From positions 1 through 64,000 of the forward strand of contig CACZGH010000002.1 in assembly GCA_902780635.1 (NCBI GenBank): a stretch of 64,000 bases of DNA. Reading direction: 5' to 3'. Origin of the DNA: an uncultured Prevotellaceae bacterium (GTDB lineage: Bacteria; Bacteroidota; Bacteroidia; Bacteroidales; Bacteroidaceae). Under the pieces are notes generated by a model that was not told where the DNA came from, ran no database searches, and was given only the letters and a program-made list of their open reading frames with translations. The position numbers and the translations under genes were made by a program. Below are positions 43,966 through 53,889 of the stretch, in pieces (the stretch's first letter is position 1; each line of letters begins with the position of its first letter).

Positions 43966-44868
43966 TTATTGTTTAATCTTCTCCCAGGCATTGTTTTGCG
44001 AGGCATTGATGCTGAAGAGGATTTCGTAGACCTTCTCTTTCTCGTTGGCGGTGCCTTTCCCTTTGTAGATGTTGGCCAGCTCGTCTTTCTTATAGTCTGT
44101 CCAGATCTGGGGCAACATGCTCAGCGGTTTGTTCTCGTGGCATTTTTTCAGGTCTTCCTCCAGGGCGGTGGTCACGTTGGTGCGGCCGCGCTCCACGTTG
44201 CTGGCCATCTCGTCGAGCCCTTTGCGGTAGTAGTCATACTGCAGTTGGCGGAAGGGCTGCATGCCTCCGTCGAGGTAGTCGTTGATGATGGCGAAGCGGT
44301 TGCGGTCGTTTTCAAAGGCTTTCCAACCGGTGAAACCCAGGTTTTGCGCGTTGTTGACGAGGTTCATACACCGCTGCAGGATGTCTTCTCCGCCCATGGG
44401 TGAGAAACTGTCGAGGTCGAGACCGATGATGAGGTAGGCGTAGTAGGCGATGAGGGCGGTGAGCTGGTTGTCGATCATCTCCTCATTGAACTCCAGTTGG
44501 TCAAACTGTGAGAACTCGAAGTTGAAGTCGTTGTCTTTGTTGTTATAGAGGGTGGTGGTGTAGGCGGAGTTGTAGACGGGGCGGTTGGCCTGGATGAGCG
44601 CGTTGCAGGTGAAGGTGTTGCTGGAGTTGTCGTATTTGGTGACGGTGATGTTGAAGTTGCAGACGATGCGCTCGTTTTTCTGAAACTGCAGTTTGGTCCA
44701 CTGACGGTCGTTAATGAACTGTGTGAGTGTCTCTTGCAGGCTTTCAAACACACTCTTGTCGGTGCCTTGTATCTGGTTGGAGTTGATGGTCACTTTGGCC
44801 TCCAGTTCTTGCCCGTAGCAATGGAGGACGGTGAGTGCCAGCAGGATGCTTGTCAGTATCTTTTTCAT
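43966..44868 (-). CDS. porD: DUF4835 family protein (PorD-like)
   Basis: 300 residues with a signal peptide (MKKILTSILLALTVLHCYGQ). It begins the mature part with ELEAKVTINSNQIQGTDKSVFESL, and contains LIGLDLDSFSPMGGEDILQ, which identify the DUF4835 family that includes PorD of the type IX secretion system. The exact role of PorD in secretion is not settled. A -7 box TACTTTTG stands 21-28 bases upstream of the ATG. RecN follows directly, so both are on one transcript. Confidence 0.85.
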   Translation of the reverse strand: MKKILTSILLALTVLHCYGQELEAKVTINSNQIQGTDKSVFESLQETLTQFINDRQWTKLQFQKNERIVCNFNITVTKYDNSSNTFTCNALIQANRPVYNSAYTTTLYNNKDNDFNFEFSQFDQLEFNEEMIDNQLTALIAYYAYLIIGLDLDSFSPMGGEDILQRCMNLVNNAQNLGFTGWKAFENDRNRFAIINDYLDGGMQPFRQLQYDYYRKGLDEMASNVERGRTNVTTALEEDLKKCHENKPLSMLPQIWTDYKKDELANIYKGKGTANEKEKVYEILFSINASQNNAWEKIKQ

Positions 44869-44888
44869 TGGCGGTAGGGTTTGAATTG

Positions 44889-44896
44889 CAAAAGTA
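44889..44896 (-). promoter_or_regulatory. -7 box of the PorD-like/recN transcript
   Basis: TACTTTTG on the minus strand, followed by C, 21 bases before the start codon. A matching TTTG at -33 is not seen. Confidence 0.5.
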
Positions 44897-44959
44897 AGAT
44901 AAAAAAGTGAATAACACTTATTTTTTATGATTTTTTGGTTTTTTTTGGATTGCGAAAAT

Positions 44960-45260
44960 TAAATCAGTTGACAGTTGATAGTTGACAGTTGACAATTGAC
45001 AGTTGACAGTTGACAGTTGACAGTTGACAGTTGACAGTTGATAGCTGACAAGTTGTTTGAAATTTATGCGCCACAAAGTCTGTCATCGCAGATGACAAAA
45101 ATTTCCGCATTATTTTCGTCTTTTCCGCATTATTTCCGCAATCTCTTATAGAACACAAGTTATTAGCACTGTCAACTGTCAATTGTCAACTGTCAACTGT
45201 CAACTGTCAATTGTCAACTGTCAACTGTCAACTGTCAACTGTCAATTGTCAACTAAATAC
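44960..45260. repeat. Two opposed heptamer arrays around a conserved module
   Basis: 44967-45048 reads TTGACAG; 45171-45256 reads CTGTCAA, the opposite direction. Between them 45084-45149 is the inverted copy of the module at 40127-40186 (GTCATCGCAGATGAC ... TTCCGCATT ... GCAATCTCTT). The two arrays could pair into a stem of about 80 bases. The rest of 44869-45387 holds the two divergent promoters. Confidence 0.88.
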
Positions 45261-45299
45261 AAATTAATGTCACAAAAATCAAAAAAGTATCAGAATCCG

Positions 45300-45342
45300 A
45301 TATCATAATATTGTGATATTTTGAAAATATGTTGTAATTTTG
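45300..45342 (+). promoter_or_regulatory. Promoter with overlapping 20-base palindrome
   Basis: TTG at 45311-45313, 21-base spacer, TAATTTTG at 45335-45342, which fits the Bacteroidetes promoter, 46 bases before the ATG at 45388. A near-perfect palindrome ATATCATAATATTGTGATAT (45300-45319, one mismatched pair) covers the -33 element and is a possible operator. Confidence 0.55.
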
Positions 45343-45387
45343 TCCCCAAATTTCGATAACTATTATTAATAACTAAAACAAAAGCTA

Positions 45388-47049
45388 ATGAAAAAGATTT
45401 TTACTCTGTTTGCCCTTGTCATGATGGCAATGGGAGCAAGTGCTCAAGAAGTGGCACTTTTCGACAATGGTGGCACCTACGGTAATGCCGCTACACTGTC
45501 TACCGCCAATGCACAGGTGGTGCTTGGCAACGACCGTACTACCAAGAACTACAATGTGAAACTCTCCAGCTGCAAAGCCTATTGTGCTGGTCTTTTCGGC
45601 CAGACCGTGCAGGTGCAGAACGAGGACACCGGCGAGATGGAAGACAAGACCCGCGTGGTGTATGTCGTGGGTGACCAGAACCCCAAGGACAAGGAACTGG
45701 ACGGTGGCGACAAGAGCCAGGGTAGCGGTTATAAGCCCGAGAGCGGCAACCTGCCCCAGTCAGGTACCTACTACATGTTCACCCCGAAGAAGAATGGCCA
45801 TGTGGTGTCTTTCATTATTCTCAATAGCGGCAAGAACTTCTACGTGGTAAAAGGTTCTGACGGCACCAACCTGCCTCTCAACGAAATGATACTCAAGGCT
45901 GATGGAGAAGAGGCTACCGAGGTGCAGTTTAACGAAGACTTCACAGTGGAGGAGAAGGTGACTGGTACCATCGAGTTTGACGTGGTGGCCAACGAGACCT
46001 ATTACATCTTCTGCACCGGCTCTAAGCTGAGCTATGGTGGCTATGTGTTCACACCGGAAGGTGGCGAGGCTCAGGACCTCACTGAGACCACTCTCTGGGA
46101 AGGCACTGCAGTGGTGGATGGTTGGGCCAACCAGCCCGGCTTCTTAGCCGATGGTGGCGCTGAACTGCAAGCTGTGAAAGCCAAGGCAGGTGATATCATC
46201 CGCTTCTATATGACCGCTCCTGACAATGAGTGGGAAGTAGAGCTGACAGAAGGACACTGGGGCGGCATGTACGTACGCTGGGCTGCTTACGATCATGGCG
46301 GCACCAACGAAGATGGAAGTCCAAGACTGTACACGGTGGTGGACCTCGCAGGTAAAGGTTATGCTGATTTCGTGATGACCGACGAAGCCATCACCAATGC
46401 CTATACGATGAAATATTGGGGCAACGTGTTCCTGCTCAATGGCACTGGCAACATGACCGTCACTAAAATTACGATCCTCCAGGAGGGCGGTGGTGTGACA
46501 CCTCAGCCAGAGGGCGAGAAAGTGAGCATCATCGACCAGTTTGTTAACACATGGAGCGGTGAAGAGAACTACTCCGTCAATGGGGATGGCTCCATCACCT
46601 TCAACGCTGTGGCTTGGGGTGGACTGGCCGCTTGGCTTGCTCCAGAAGGCGTACTCTCTGACTGGACACAGTACAGCAAACTCGTGTTTGAGTTTGAAAA
46701 CAATCCCGTTCCTGTCGCCGTACAGGGCTTCGTGCAGTGTCTCGACAACGACAACGCCGAAGTCAACAGCACCTGGTGGGGAAATGCCGGTATCACCAAA
46801 CTGGAGTGCCCATTCGAGGGTAAGGATATGAGCCGTGTGCAGCAGGCCGCTCTCCAGGTTTCAGATGTGGCTACGGTCATTATTACCGCCATCTACCTCG
46901 TGAGGGATGTCAATGGCATCGAGGAGACCGTGGCTCTGACCAAGAACGTCAATGTCAACGCTCCTATCTACAACTTGGCTGGCGTGCGTGTCAACAAGGA
47001 CTACAAGGGTATTGTGATCCAGAATGGCCGCAAGTTTATCCAGAAATAA
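45388..47049 (+). CDS. Secreted protein with type IX-like C-terminal tail
   Basis: 553 residues: signal peptide MKKIFTLFALVMMAMGASAQ, a region rich in beta strands without a recognised catalytic motif (two related-looking segments near residues 190-225 and 360-400 follow the pattern of carbohydrate-binding sandwiches), and a C-terminus NAPIYNLAGVRVNKDYKGIV then IQNGRKFIQK, which resembles the short sorting tails of Prevotella type IX substrates. It sits just before the SusC gene but has its own promoter and terminator, so it is a neighbour of the mannan locus rather than a clear part of it. Confidence 0.7.
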   Translation: MKKIFTLFALVMMAMGASAQEVALFDNGGTYGNAATLSTANAQVVLGNDRTTKNYNVKLSSCKAYCAGLFGQTVQVQNEDTGEMEDKTRVVYVVGDQNPKDKELDGGDKSQGSGYKPESGNLPQSGTYYMFTPKKNGHVVSFIILNSGKNFYVVKGSDGTNLPLNEMILKADGEEATEVQFNEDFTVEEKVTGTIEFDVVANETYYIFCTGSKLSYGGYVFTPEGGEAQDLTETTLWEGTAVVDGWANQPGFLADGGAELQAVKAKAGDIIRFYMTAPDNEWEVELTEGHWGGMYVRWAAYDHGGTNEDGSPRLYTVVDLAGKGYADFVMTDEAITNAYTMKYWGNVFLLNGTGNMTVTKITILQEGGGVTPQPEGEKVSIIDQFVNTWSGEENYSVNGDGSITFNAVAWGGLAAWLAPEGVLSDWTQYSKLVFEFENNPVPVAVQGFVQCLDNDNAEVNSTWWGNAGITKLECPFEGKDMSRVQQAALQVSDVATVIITAIYLVRDVNGIEETVALTKNVNVNAPIYNLAGVRVNKDYKGIVIQNGRKFIQK

Positions 47050-47069
47050 ACGATTATCAACACAAAACC

Positions 47070-47101
47070 AGAGGGTGGCCCGAAAACCACCCTCTATTTT
47101 T
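47070..47101 (+). terminator. Intrinsic terminator
   Basis: AGAGGGTGG (47070-47078) and CCACCCTCT (47087-47095) pair perfectly across an 8-base loop and are followed by ATTTTT. It ends the transcript of the secreted protein gene. Confidence 0.85.
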
Positions 47102-47112
47102 CGCTTTTCGGA

Positions 47113-47165
47113 TAGGAGGTCGGGCCTCCGAGCCCGAAACGCCAACTGCCAACCGCGAACAATCA
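47113..47165. repeat. GC-rich palindrome and degenerate CCAACTG heptamers
   Basis: 47113-47137 carries the core GGGCCTCCGAGCCCG seen also at 1395 and 40223; 47141-47167 is a short degenerate heptamer run (CCAACTG, CCAACCG, CGAACAA). Confidence 0.75.
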
Positions 47166-47188
47166 ACCTAAATACCAATTAATATTTT

Positions 47189-50100
47189 ATGAATCCAAGC
47201 AAGTCTTACAAACATTACCTTATATTATTTAAGGTGATGCTACTGTTTTTGACGTTGCTCCCCATGCAGGCTTTCGCCCAGGTGAAAGTGACGGGTACGG
47301 TCACCGACCAGGTGAATGGTGAGCCCATCATTGGAGCGACTGTCAAAATCAAAGGAACAAGCACGGGTGTGGTGACCGACATTGACGGCAATTACTCCAT
47401 TGAAGTGACTGCCGGCCAGACCCTTGAGTTTTCCTACATTGGTTACAATACCCAGACCCTGAAAGTGAACCGCAGCGGAAGGCACGACATCAGTCTCTCT
47501 GAGGAGACCAACGTGCTGGAGCAGGTGGTGGTAGTGGGTTATGGTACGATGAAACGTAGCGACCTCACCGGTAGTGTGTCGTCCATTGGCGAGGCCCAGA
47601 TCAAACAAGGTGTCAACACCAGTATCGAGCAGGCCATGCAAGGCCGTATCGCCGGTGTGAACGTGACCCAGAACTCAGGTGCACCAGGTGGTGGTATCTC
47701 CGTGCAGATACGTGGTATCAACACCTTCAACGGCAACGAGCCCCTCTATGTGGTGGACGGTATCGCCATGTCGGGCCAGACGTCGGACAACACCTCTGTG
47801 CTGAGCACCATCAACCCCTCTGACATCACCAGCATCGAGGTGCTCAAAGACGCCTCCGCCACCGCCATCTACGGTAGCCGCGCCTCCAATGGTGTGGTGC
47901 TCATCACCACCAAGCGCGGTCAGGAAGGCAAACCCAAGCTCTCTTACGAGGGATATATGGGTTGGCAGCAGTTGCCCAACCCGCTGGAGGTGATGAACCT
48001 GAAAGAGTTTGCCCAATTCTATAATGTGCGTGCCGAGATCTACGGCTATGGCCGCCGTGAGGAGTTGCTCGACCAAAGTCTGCTCACCAACGGTACCGAC
48101 TGGCAGGACGAACTCTTCGACACCGCTTTCATGCACAACCACCAGGTGAACATCAGCGGCGGTACCAACAATATGCACTACTCCCTCTCTGGCGGTTATC
48201 TCGACCAAGACGGTATCGGTGTGGGGTCTAACTTCAAGCGCGCCACCTTCCGTGCCAATTTCGACACCAATGTGACCAAATGGCTGCAGGTGGGTGTCAA
48301 CGCCGCCTACGCCAATACCAAGCAGGTGATCACCTTCGACGAGAACAATGTGATCCGCACTGCCTTGGTGCAGTATCCCGACATGGCGCCTCGCAATCCC
48401 GACGGATCTTACGACTTCGGACTCAATCTGGAGCACAACTATAACAGCAACCCCCTCTTTGAGGCAGAGATGCGCGACAACAACCGCGGTTCCTCACAGG
48501 TGGACTACAACTTCTTCGCCAATGTCACACCGCTGAAAGGACTTTCCATCCGCGTAGAGTATGGCGGCAACCGCAGTTGGGGCGAGAGCACCTTCTTCCA
48601 GCCCAGTTATCAGACCGCACAGCAGAGCATCGAGTCGCAGCTCACCCGTGGCAACTCCCGCAACAGCTATAACACCTTCAAGCAGTATGCCACCTACGAC
48701 TTTGAGCCGTTGAAAGGCCATCGTTTCCAGATCATGGGTGGTCATGAGCGGCAGTGGGGCGAGTGGTATAACGGTTCGATGGGCCGCAAAGGCTATATGT
48801 TCGACACCGTGAAGAGTATCGCCGTGGGCGACGCCTCTACCGCCACCAATGGCGAGCAGGGCAACGACTGGGCCATCGCCTCATGGTATGGCCGTTTCAA
48901 CTACAACCTGCTCGACCGCTATTTGCTCACCGCCACCATCCGTGCCGACGGCAGTTCCAACTTCGGTCCCGACAAGCGTTGGGGCTATTTCCCCTCCGCT
49001 GCCCTTGCCTGGCGTATCACTCAGGAGAAGTTCATGCAGAACGTGAAGTGGCTGCGCAATGCCAAGCTGCGCCTCGGATGGGGGCTTGTCGGTAACCAGA
49101 ATGCCTCCAACTATGCCTATGGCATCGCCATGAGTAGCATCGCCACGGCATGGGGCACCGGTTTCTATGACCACAACTATCCCAACCCGCTTCTCCACTG
49201 GGAGGAGACCAAAGCCTACAATGTGGGTCTCGACCTCTCTTTCTTCGACAACCGCATCGAACTGATCATCGACGCTTATCTCAAGAAGACCGACAACCTC
49301 TTAATGAAAGCCACCCTGCCCACCTATGTGGTGAACATCACAGGATGGAAGGGCATCCAGCCTCCCGACATGAACACCGGCGCTATCGAGAACAAGGGTA
49401 TTGAGTTCACCCTCAACACCGTCAACATCTCCAGCAATGGATTTGAATGGCGCACCGGAGCCACCATCTCGTTCAACAAAAACAAACTCAACAAACTATA
49501 TAACGACGACGCCTCCATCCCCGGCAGCATCAGCGGTACCATTTATACCCTGTCGGAGATCGGCGGACCCATCGGCCGGTTCTATGGCTACAATGTGATC
49601 GGCATGTTCACCAAAGAGGATGACTTCTACCAGAAGAACGCCCTCGGTGAGTGGATGCTCGACAAAGATGGCAACAGGTTGCCGGTGGCACGTCCCGCTG
49701 ACTCCAACGACAACCTCTATCCCATCGCACAGCGCGGTATCTGGGTGGGCGACTACATCTACGAGGATGTCAATGGTGACGGCAAAATCACCGTGGCTGA
49801 CCGTAAATATATTGGCGACCCCAATCCCGACTTCACGTTCGGTCTGAACAACACTATCCGCTGGAGAGACCTTGAATTGTCGTTCTTCTTCAACGGCAGT
49901 GTGGGCAATGATGTGTTCAACCTTGTCAAGCTCAACCACTCCGACCCGACAGCATGGGGCAACAAACTGAAGATGGTGAGCGACTACGCCAAGATAGGTA
50001 TGATAGACGAAAACGGATCGCTCAACGACATCTCCAATGTCTATGTGCTCAATCCCGAGGATGCCAAGACTCAGCGCATCAGCGTGAGCGGCGAGAGCCA

Positions 50101-50386
50101 GAACGACAACAACCGCGTGAGCAGCCGATTTATCGAGGATGGCTCCTATCTGCGTCTGAAGACCCTCTCACTGGCCTACAATCTGCCGAAGAAATGGCTG
50201 GCCCCGTTGAAACTCGACTGGGTGCAGGTCTATGCCAACGTGCAGAATCTTTTCACAATCACTGGCTACGACGGCTACGATCCTGAGTTGGGTTCTATCG
50301 GTCAGAGTGTGATACTTCAAGGTATCGACAACTATCGTTACCCATCGCCCCGTATCTATAACTTCGGTCTGAAAGTGAATTTCTAA
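47189..50386 (+). CDS. susC: SusC/RagA family TonB-dependent outer membrane transporter
   Basis: 1065 residues. Signal peptide (LFKVMLLFLTLLPMQAFAQ), a carboxypeptidase-regulatory-like N-terminal domain (VTGTVTDQVNGEPIIGATV ... GNYSIEVTAG), the plug domain VVVVGYGTMKRSDLTGSVSS and the SusC signature LKDASATAIYGSRASNGVVL, then a long beta barrel ending in YNFGLKVNF with terminal Phe. With the SusD protein encoded directly downstream it forms the import complex for mannan-derived oligosaccharides. First gene of the mannan locus; no obvious promoter is seen in the 139 bases upstream. Confidence 0.96.
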   Translation: MNPSKSYKHYLILFKVMLLFLTLLPMQAFAQVKVTGTVTDQVNGEPIIGATVKIKGTSTGVVTDIDGNYSIEVTAGQTLEFSYIGYNTQTLKVNRSGRHDISLSEETNVLEQVVVVGYGTMKRSDLTGSVSSIGEAQIKQGVNTSIEQAMQGRIAGVNVTQNSGAPGGGISVQIRGINTFNGNEPLYVVDGIAMSGQTSDNTSVLSTINPSDITSIEVLKDASATAIYGSRASNGVVLITTKRGQEGKPKLSYEGYMGWQQLPNPLEVMNLKEFAQFYNVRAEIYGYGRREELLDQSLLTNGTDWQDELFDTAFMHNHQVNISGGTNNMHYSLSGGYLDQDGIGVGSNFKRATFRANFDTNVTKWLQVGVNAAYANTKQVITFDENNVIRTALVQYPDMAPRNPDGSYDFGLNLEHNYNSNPLFEAEMRDNNRGSSQVDYNFFANVTPLKGLSIRVEYGGNRSWGESTFFQPSYQTAQQSIESQLTRGNSRNSYNTFKQYATYDFEPLKGHRFQIMGGHERQWGEWYNGSMGRKGYMFDTVKSIAVGDASTATNGEQGNDWAIASWYGRFNYNLLDRYLLTATIRADGSSNFGPDKRWGYFPSAALAWRITQEKFMQNVKWLRNAKLRLGWGLVGNQNASNYAYGIAMSSIATAWGTGFYDHNYPNPLLHWEETKAYNVGLDLSFFDNRIELIIDAYLKKTDNLLMKATLPTYVVNITGWKGIQPPDMNTGAIENKGIEFTLNTVNISSNGFEWRTGATISFNKNKLNKLYNDDASIPGSISGTIYTLSEIGGPIGRFYGYNVIGMFTKEDDFYQKNALGEWMLDKDGNRLPVARPADSNDNLYPIAQRGIWVGDYIYEDVNGDGKITVADRKYIGDPNPDFTFGLNNTIRWRDLELSFFFNGSVGNDVFNLVKLNHSDPTAWGNKLKMVSDYAKIGMIDENGSLNDISNVYVLNPEDAKTQRISVSGESQNDNNRVSSRFIEDGSYLRLKTLSLAYNLPKKWLAPLKLDWVQVYANVQNLFTITGYDGYDPELGSIGQSVILQGIDNYRYPSPRIYNFGLKVNF

Positions 50387-50444
50387 TGGAGTGAAAGTTG
50401 AGCAAAAGCGAGACTTGAATCAATATATAACAAGGAAAACGATT

Positions 50445-52211
50445 ATGAAAACAACTTATTTCAAGATATGCGTCATGCTTTTTGCCGTCGTCGCTGTGGT
50501 GAGCAGTTGCGATGACGACTTCCTGGAGCGTATACCCAAGCATGGCTATGTGGCAGAGAACTATTACAACACCGACGACGCGGTGCTCAAAGCCATTGAG
50601 CCTCTCTACAACTACGCCTGGAGCGGCTACAACGAGCGCGCCATCGTGGGTATGGGCTCGTTTCGTGCCAACGACGCATGGAGCCCCTACCTGCAGGGAG
50701 AGTTCGCCCGCTTCACCATCACCGGTCTCACCACCGAACTGATGAATGCCTGGTCGTCTATCTACATGGTGGTGTCGATGGCCAACCAGCTGATCTACGA
50801 CATGGACACCTATGCCACCGACGGCGTGTCGGAGGCCGTGAAAAACCAGGCCCGCGGCGAGGCCATGCTCATGCGCGGCACCGCCTACTTCTATCTGTTG
50901 CGTGGCTGGGGCGATGTGATCCTTTATGAGGACAATATCGATGCCACGACAACCCCCGTGCGCCCACTCAACACCGAGGAGAGCGTGCTGAAGTTTATCA
51001 TCCGCGACTTTGAGCGTGCCGCCCAGCTGCTTCCGGAGAAGGGCAGCAACAACCATCCCTCACGCTATGTGGCTAAAGCCCTGGAGGCCAAGGCCCTGCT
51101 GGCACAGAGTGGTTGGAACAAAAACGGACAGCGTGACGAGGCAACCCTGAGACGGGTGGTGGAGCTCTGCGACGAGGTGATCAACTGCGGTCAGTATCGT
51201 CTGCTCGACAACTACGAGGACCTCTTCCGTCCGCAATTCAACGACAACGAGGAGACCCTCCTCGCCATGCGCTGGGCTGACCCACTGCTGGGTGAGTATG
51301 CCGCCAGCAACAACCTCATCTCAGACCTCGCCTGGTCGGACGTGACCGACGTGAACTGCTGGGGTGGCAGTCTGCATGCCTCGGTCGACATGATCGACTA
51401 CTACAATGAGGAGCCTGCCGACTCGTTCCGCCTGCGTGGCACTTTCTTCACCCCCGGGCGCCGCTACAGCTACATCTGGAGTGAGAAAGGCGGATACACC
51501 TACAACCGCAACTGGATACAGTGCAAGAAAGGCGTGGTGGGCACCAAAGCCGACTGCGACGGCCACCTGGCACAGCAGGCCTCGCCGCTCAACACCTATA
51601 TCATGCGACTGGCCGATGTCTACCTCATCAAAGCTGAGGCCCTGCTGGGCAACAATACCTCGACGAGCGACGCCAACGCCTTGGCCGCCTTCAACGCCAC
51701 CCGTCTGCGTGCCAAACTGCCCGCCAAGAGTTCCTTCACCTTCGAAGACCTCATCCGCGAGCGCCGCATCGAGTTCTGCCTGGAGTACTGCAACTGGTAT
51801 GACATGGTGACCTGGTATCGCTGGAAGCCCCAGTATATGCTCAACTTCTTCAACAGCAAGCAGCACCGCGCCTTCATGCTCAACCAGGGCGACCTCATCC
51901 TCAATGATGACAAGACGATGAGTTATCGCTGTGTGTTCCCCGGCACCAACAACTGGTATTTCTTCGACCAGAGCGGCCACTGCTACTGGAGCGACTGTCT
52001 GCGTCAGAGCGAGACCGACAACACCGTGGTGCAGACCAAGAAGCAAGGCTATACCTTCAATCTCGACTCCCTGGCACAGGCACAAGGCGCCAACTATTCG
52101 CCCATCGTGCTCACCGAGGCCAATATTTTCATGCCTTATCCTGAGAGCGATGTCATCCAGAATCCATACTTCAGCCAGCCCGCTGTGGAGTATGTCTTCA
52201 AAGAGCAATAA
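50445..52211 (+). CDS. susD: SusD-like glycan-binding lipoprotein
   Basis: 588 residues. A lipoprotein signal with lipobox Cys22 (AVVAVVSSC) and SusD/RagB features: EAMLMRGTAYFYLLRGWGDV in the N-terminal helical part and YIMRLADVYLIKAEALLGN, then ELIRERRIEFCLEY-like DLIRERRIEFCLEYCNWYDM in the C-terminal part. The start at 50445 is used rather than an in-frame GTG-side extension because it places the lipobox correctly. It sits at the cell surface over the SusC barrel. Confidence 0.95.
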   Translation: MKTTYFKICVMLFAVVAVVSSCDDDFLERIPKHGYVAENYYNTDDAVLKAIEPLYNYAWSGYNERAIVGMGSFRANDAWSPYLQGEFARFTITGLTTELMNAWSSIYMVVSMANQLIYDMDTYATDGVSEAVKNQARGEAMLMRGTAYFYLLRGWGDVILYEDNIDATTTPVRPLNTEESVLKFIIRDFERAAQLLPEKGSNNHPSRYVAKALEAKALLAQSGWNKNGQRDEATLRRVVELCDEVINCGQYRLLDNYEDLFRPQFNDNEETLLAMRWADPLLGEYAASNNLISDLAWSDVTDVNCWGGSLHASVDMIDYYNEEPADSFRLRGTFFTPGRRYSYIWSEKGGYTYNRNWIQCKKGVVGTKADCDGHLAQQASPLNTYIMRLADVYLIKAEALLGNNTSTSDANALAAFNATRLRAKLPAKSSFTFEDLIRERRIEFCLEYCNWYDMVTWYRWKPQYMLNFFNSKQHRAFMLNQGDLILNDDKTMSYRCVFPGTNNWYFFDQSGHCYWSDCLRQSETDNTVVQTKKQGYTFNLDSLAQAQGANYSPIVLTEANIFMPYPESDVIQNPYFSQPAVEYVFKEQ

Positions 52212-52230
52212 ACCATCTAATGAAAAGTAT

Positions 52231-53880
52231 ATGAAACATCATATTTTCAACTACCCATACGGACTGCTTCTCACGGCACTGATGGCCGTCGTCTTGTTCT
52301 CTTTCTCCTCCTGCAAGGATGATGAAGAGGGCATGGGCACACCCCAGATCACAGCAGTCCGCTCGTGCGACCCTGCCAAGGCCGACAGCACCTTCACCAA
52401 GGCTGGTGCCGGCTCTCTGCTTGCCATCATCGGCAACAACCTGAGCAAGGTGCAGAAAGTGTTTATCAACGACCAGCAGGTGTACTTCAATCCCACGATG
52501 AACACCGACCACAGCGTCATCGTCACCGTGCCTTCAGAGGACGACGGCTTTGAGTTGACCGCCTTCAATAGCGACCTGAAAGACGAGATCCGTGTGGAGA
52601 CCTCTCACGGCACCGCTGTCTACGCTTTCAAGATCACCGCTCCCTATCCCAGCATCTCGCGTCTGCAGGGCACCTATCCCCGTGAGGCCGGCGATGTGCT
52701 CAATGTCTATGGACTCAACCTCGTGGACATCGAGAAAGTCTACTTCACTGACCTCTCTGCCGAGCAACTCGACACCACGGTCTGGGAGACCGTCGGCGGC
52801 AACCATGTCGACGTGGCCAAGGTGGAGACCATCGTCAAGGATCACTACCTCAACAGTCGCACCCAGGCCTACGAGACCACCTCGCAGTTGGGCGTCACCA
52901 TCCCGCAGTTGCCTTACGACAAGGGTACGCTGGTGATCGAGTGTGCCGGCGGCACCACCTATATCGCCTTCTCGGTGTTGCCTGGGCAGCCCATCATCTT
53001 CGACATCAGCAGCGATATGCCGGTGCCAGGTGAGGAAGTGACCATCACGGGCCGTGAGTTTGTGCAGGTGGAGTCGGTCACCTACAGTGGCGTGACCATC
53101 CCCGCCAAAGACCTGAAAGTGGCTGAGTCGGAGGATGAAATCACCTTCACCGTGCCCAAAGTGCCTGCAGCAGACGCCAGCGACGGCAAGCTCTACGTCA
53201 ACACCCCGGGTGGCAGCGGCAGCATCATGTTCTGCGAGTACAGTTGTCGTCTCACCAGTTTTGATGGCGATGCCACCGACAACGGATGGGGACCCAACTG
53301 CACCATCGAGAAAGCCAACGGCGATGACCCGCCTGTGACAGGCGACGGCATGTTTGCACACCTCTTTGTCGAGGAGGAGTCGCAGCAGTGGTGGGGCCAG
53401 ATGATTTACTTCCGCAAGGGCTGGGACGGCAATAAGTTCCCACTTCCCTCCTACGATATCATCCCCGCCACGGCCTCTACCGACGAGGTGTATCTCGCCA
53501 TGGAGGTGTACAACAACGAGAGCGACTACAACAACGGCACGTTCTCGGGCTATCTGCGCTACTTCCTCCAGGCTCAGGATGAAGACCCGGTGGAGACCGT
53601 CAACCAGTATGACGCCTTCTATTGGGTCGACTACGATACCAAGACCTTTGGTTTCACGACTCCCGTCTTGGGCGACATCAATGGCGACGCTCCCATCGGC
53701 AAGTGGTATCGCCACGTGCTACCGCTGAGCATGTTTGGCGAGTATCAGGGCAAGACCTACCAAGATGTGGTGGCCAACGGTATCAACCAGTTCCGCATCC
53801 AGTCGATCAACCAGCACACGACACGCGGTTACATCGATGTGTATGTGGACAACGTGCGTATCTTCTATAAAAAGAAATAG
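52231..53880 (+). CDS. IPT/TIG-domain surface glycan-binding lipoprotein
   Basis: 549 residues. Lipobox at FSFSSC (Cys28). Residues 40-130 (ITAVRSCDPAKADSTFTKAG, then GSLLAIIGNNLSKVQKVFIN) and later ISRLQGTYPREAGDVLNVYG and ISSDMPVPGEEVTITGREFV are three IPT/TIG beta-sandwich domains. The last about 200 residues, rich in Trp and Tyr (TDNGWGPNCTIEK, QQWWGQMIYFRKGWDG), look like a carbohydrate-binding domain. This is the third, SusE-position protein that assists mannan capture. It starts 20 bases after the SusD stop. Confidence 0.85.
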   Translation: MKHHIFNYPYGLLLTALMAVVLFSFSSCKDDEEGMGTPQITAVRSCDPAKADSTFTKAGAGSLLAIIGNNLSKVQKVFINDQQVYFNPTMNTDHSVIVTVPSEDDGFELTAFNSDLKDEIRVETSHGTAVYAFKITAPYPSISRLQGTYPREAGDVLNVYGLNLVDIEKVYFTDLSAEQLDTTVWETVGGNHVDVAKVETIVKDHYLNSRTQAYETTSQLGVTIPQLPYDKGTLVIECAGGTTYIAFSVLPGQPIIFDISSDMPVPGEEVTITGREFVQVESVTYSGVTIPAKDLKVAESEDEITFTVPKVPAADASDGKLYVNTPGGSGSIMFCEYSCRLTSFDGDATDNGWGPNCTIEKANGDDPPVTGDGMFAHLFVEEESQQWWGQMIYFRKGWDGNKFPLPSYDIIPATASTDEVYLAMEVYNNESDYNNGTFSGYLRYFLQAQDEDPVETVNQYDAFYWVDYDTKTFGFTTPVLGDINGDAPIGKWYRHVLPLSMFGEYQGKTYQDVVANGINQFRIQSINQHTTRGYIDVYVDNVRIFYKKK

Positions 53881-53889
53881 ATGAAGAAG

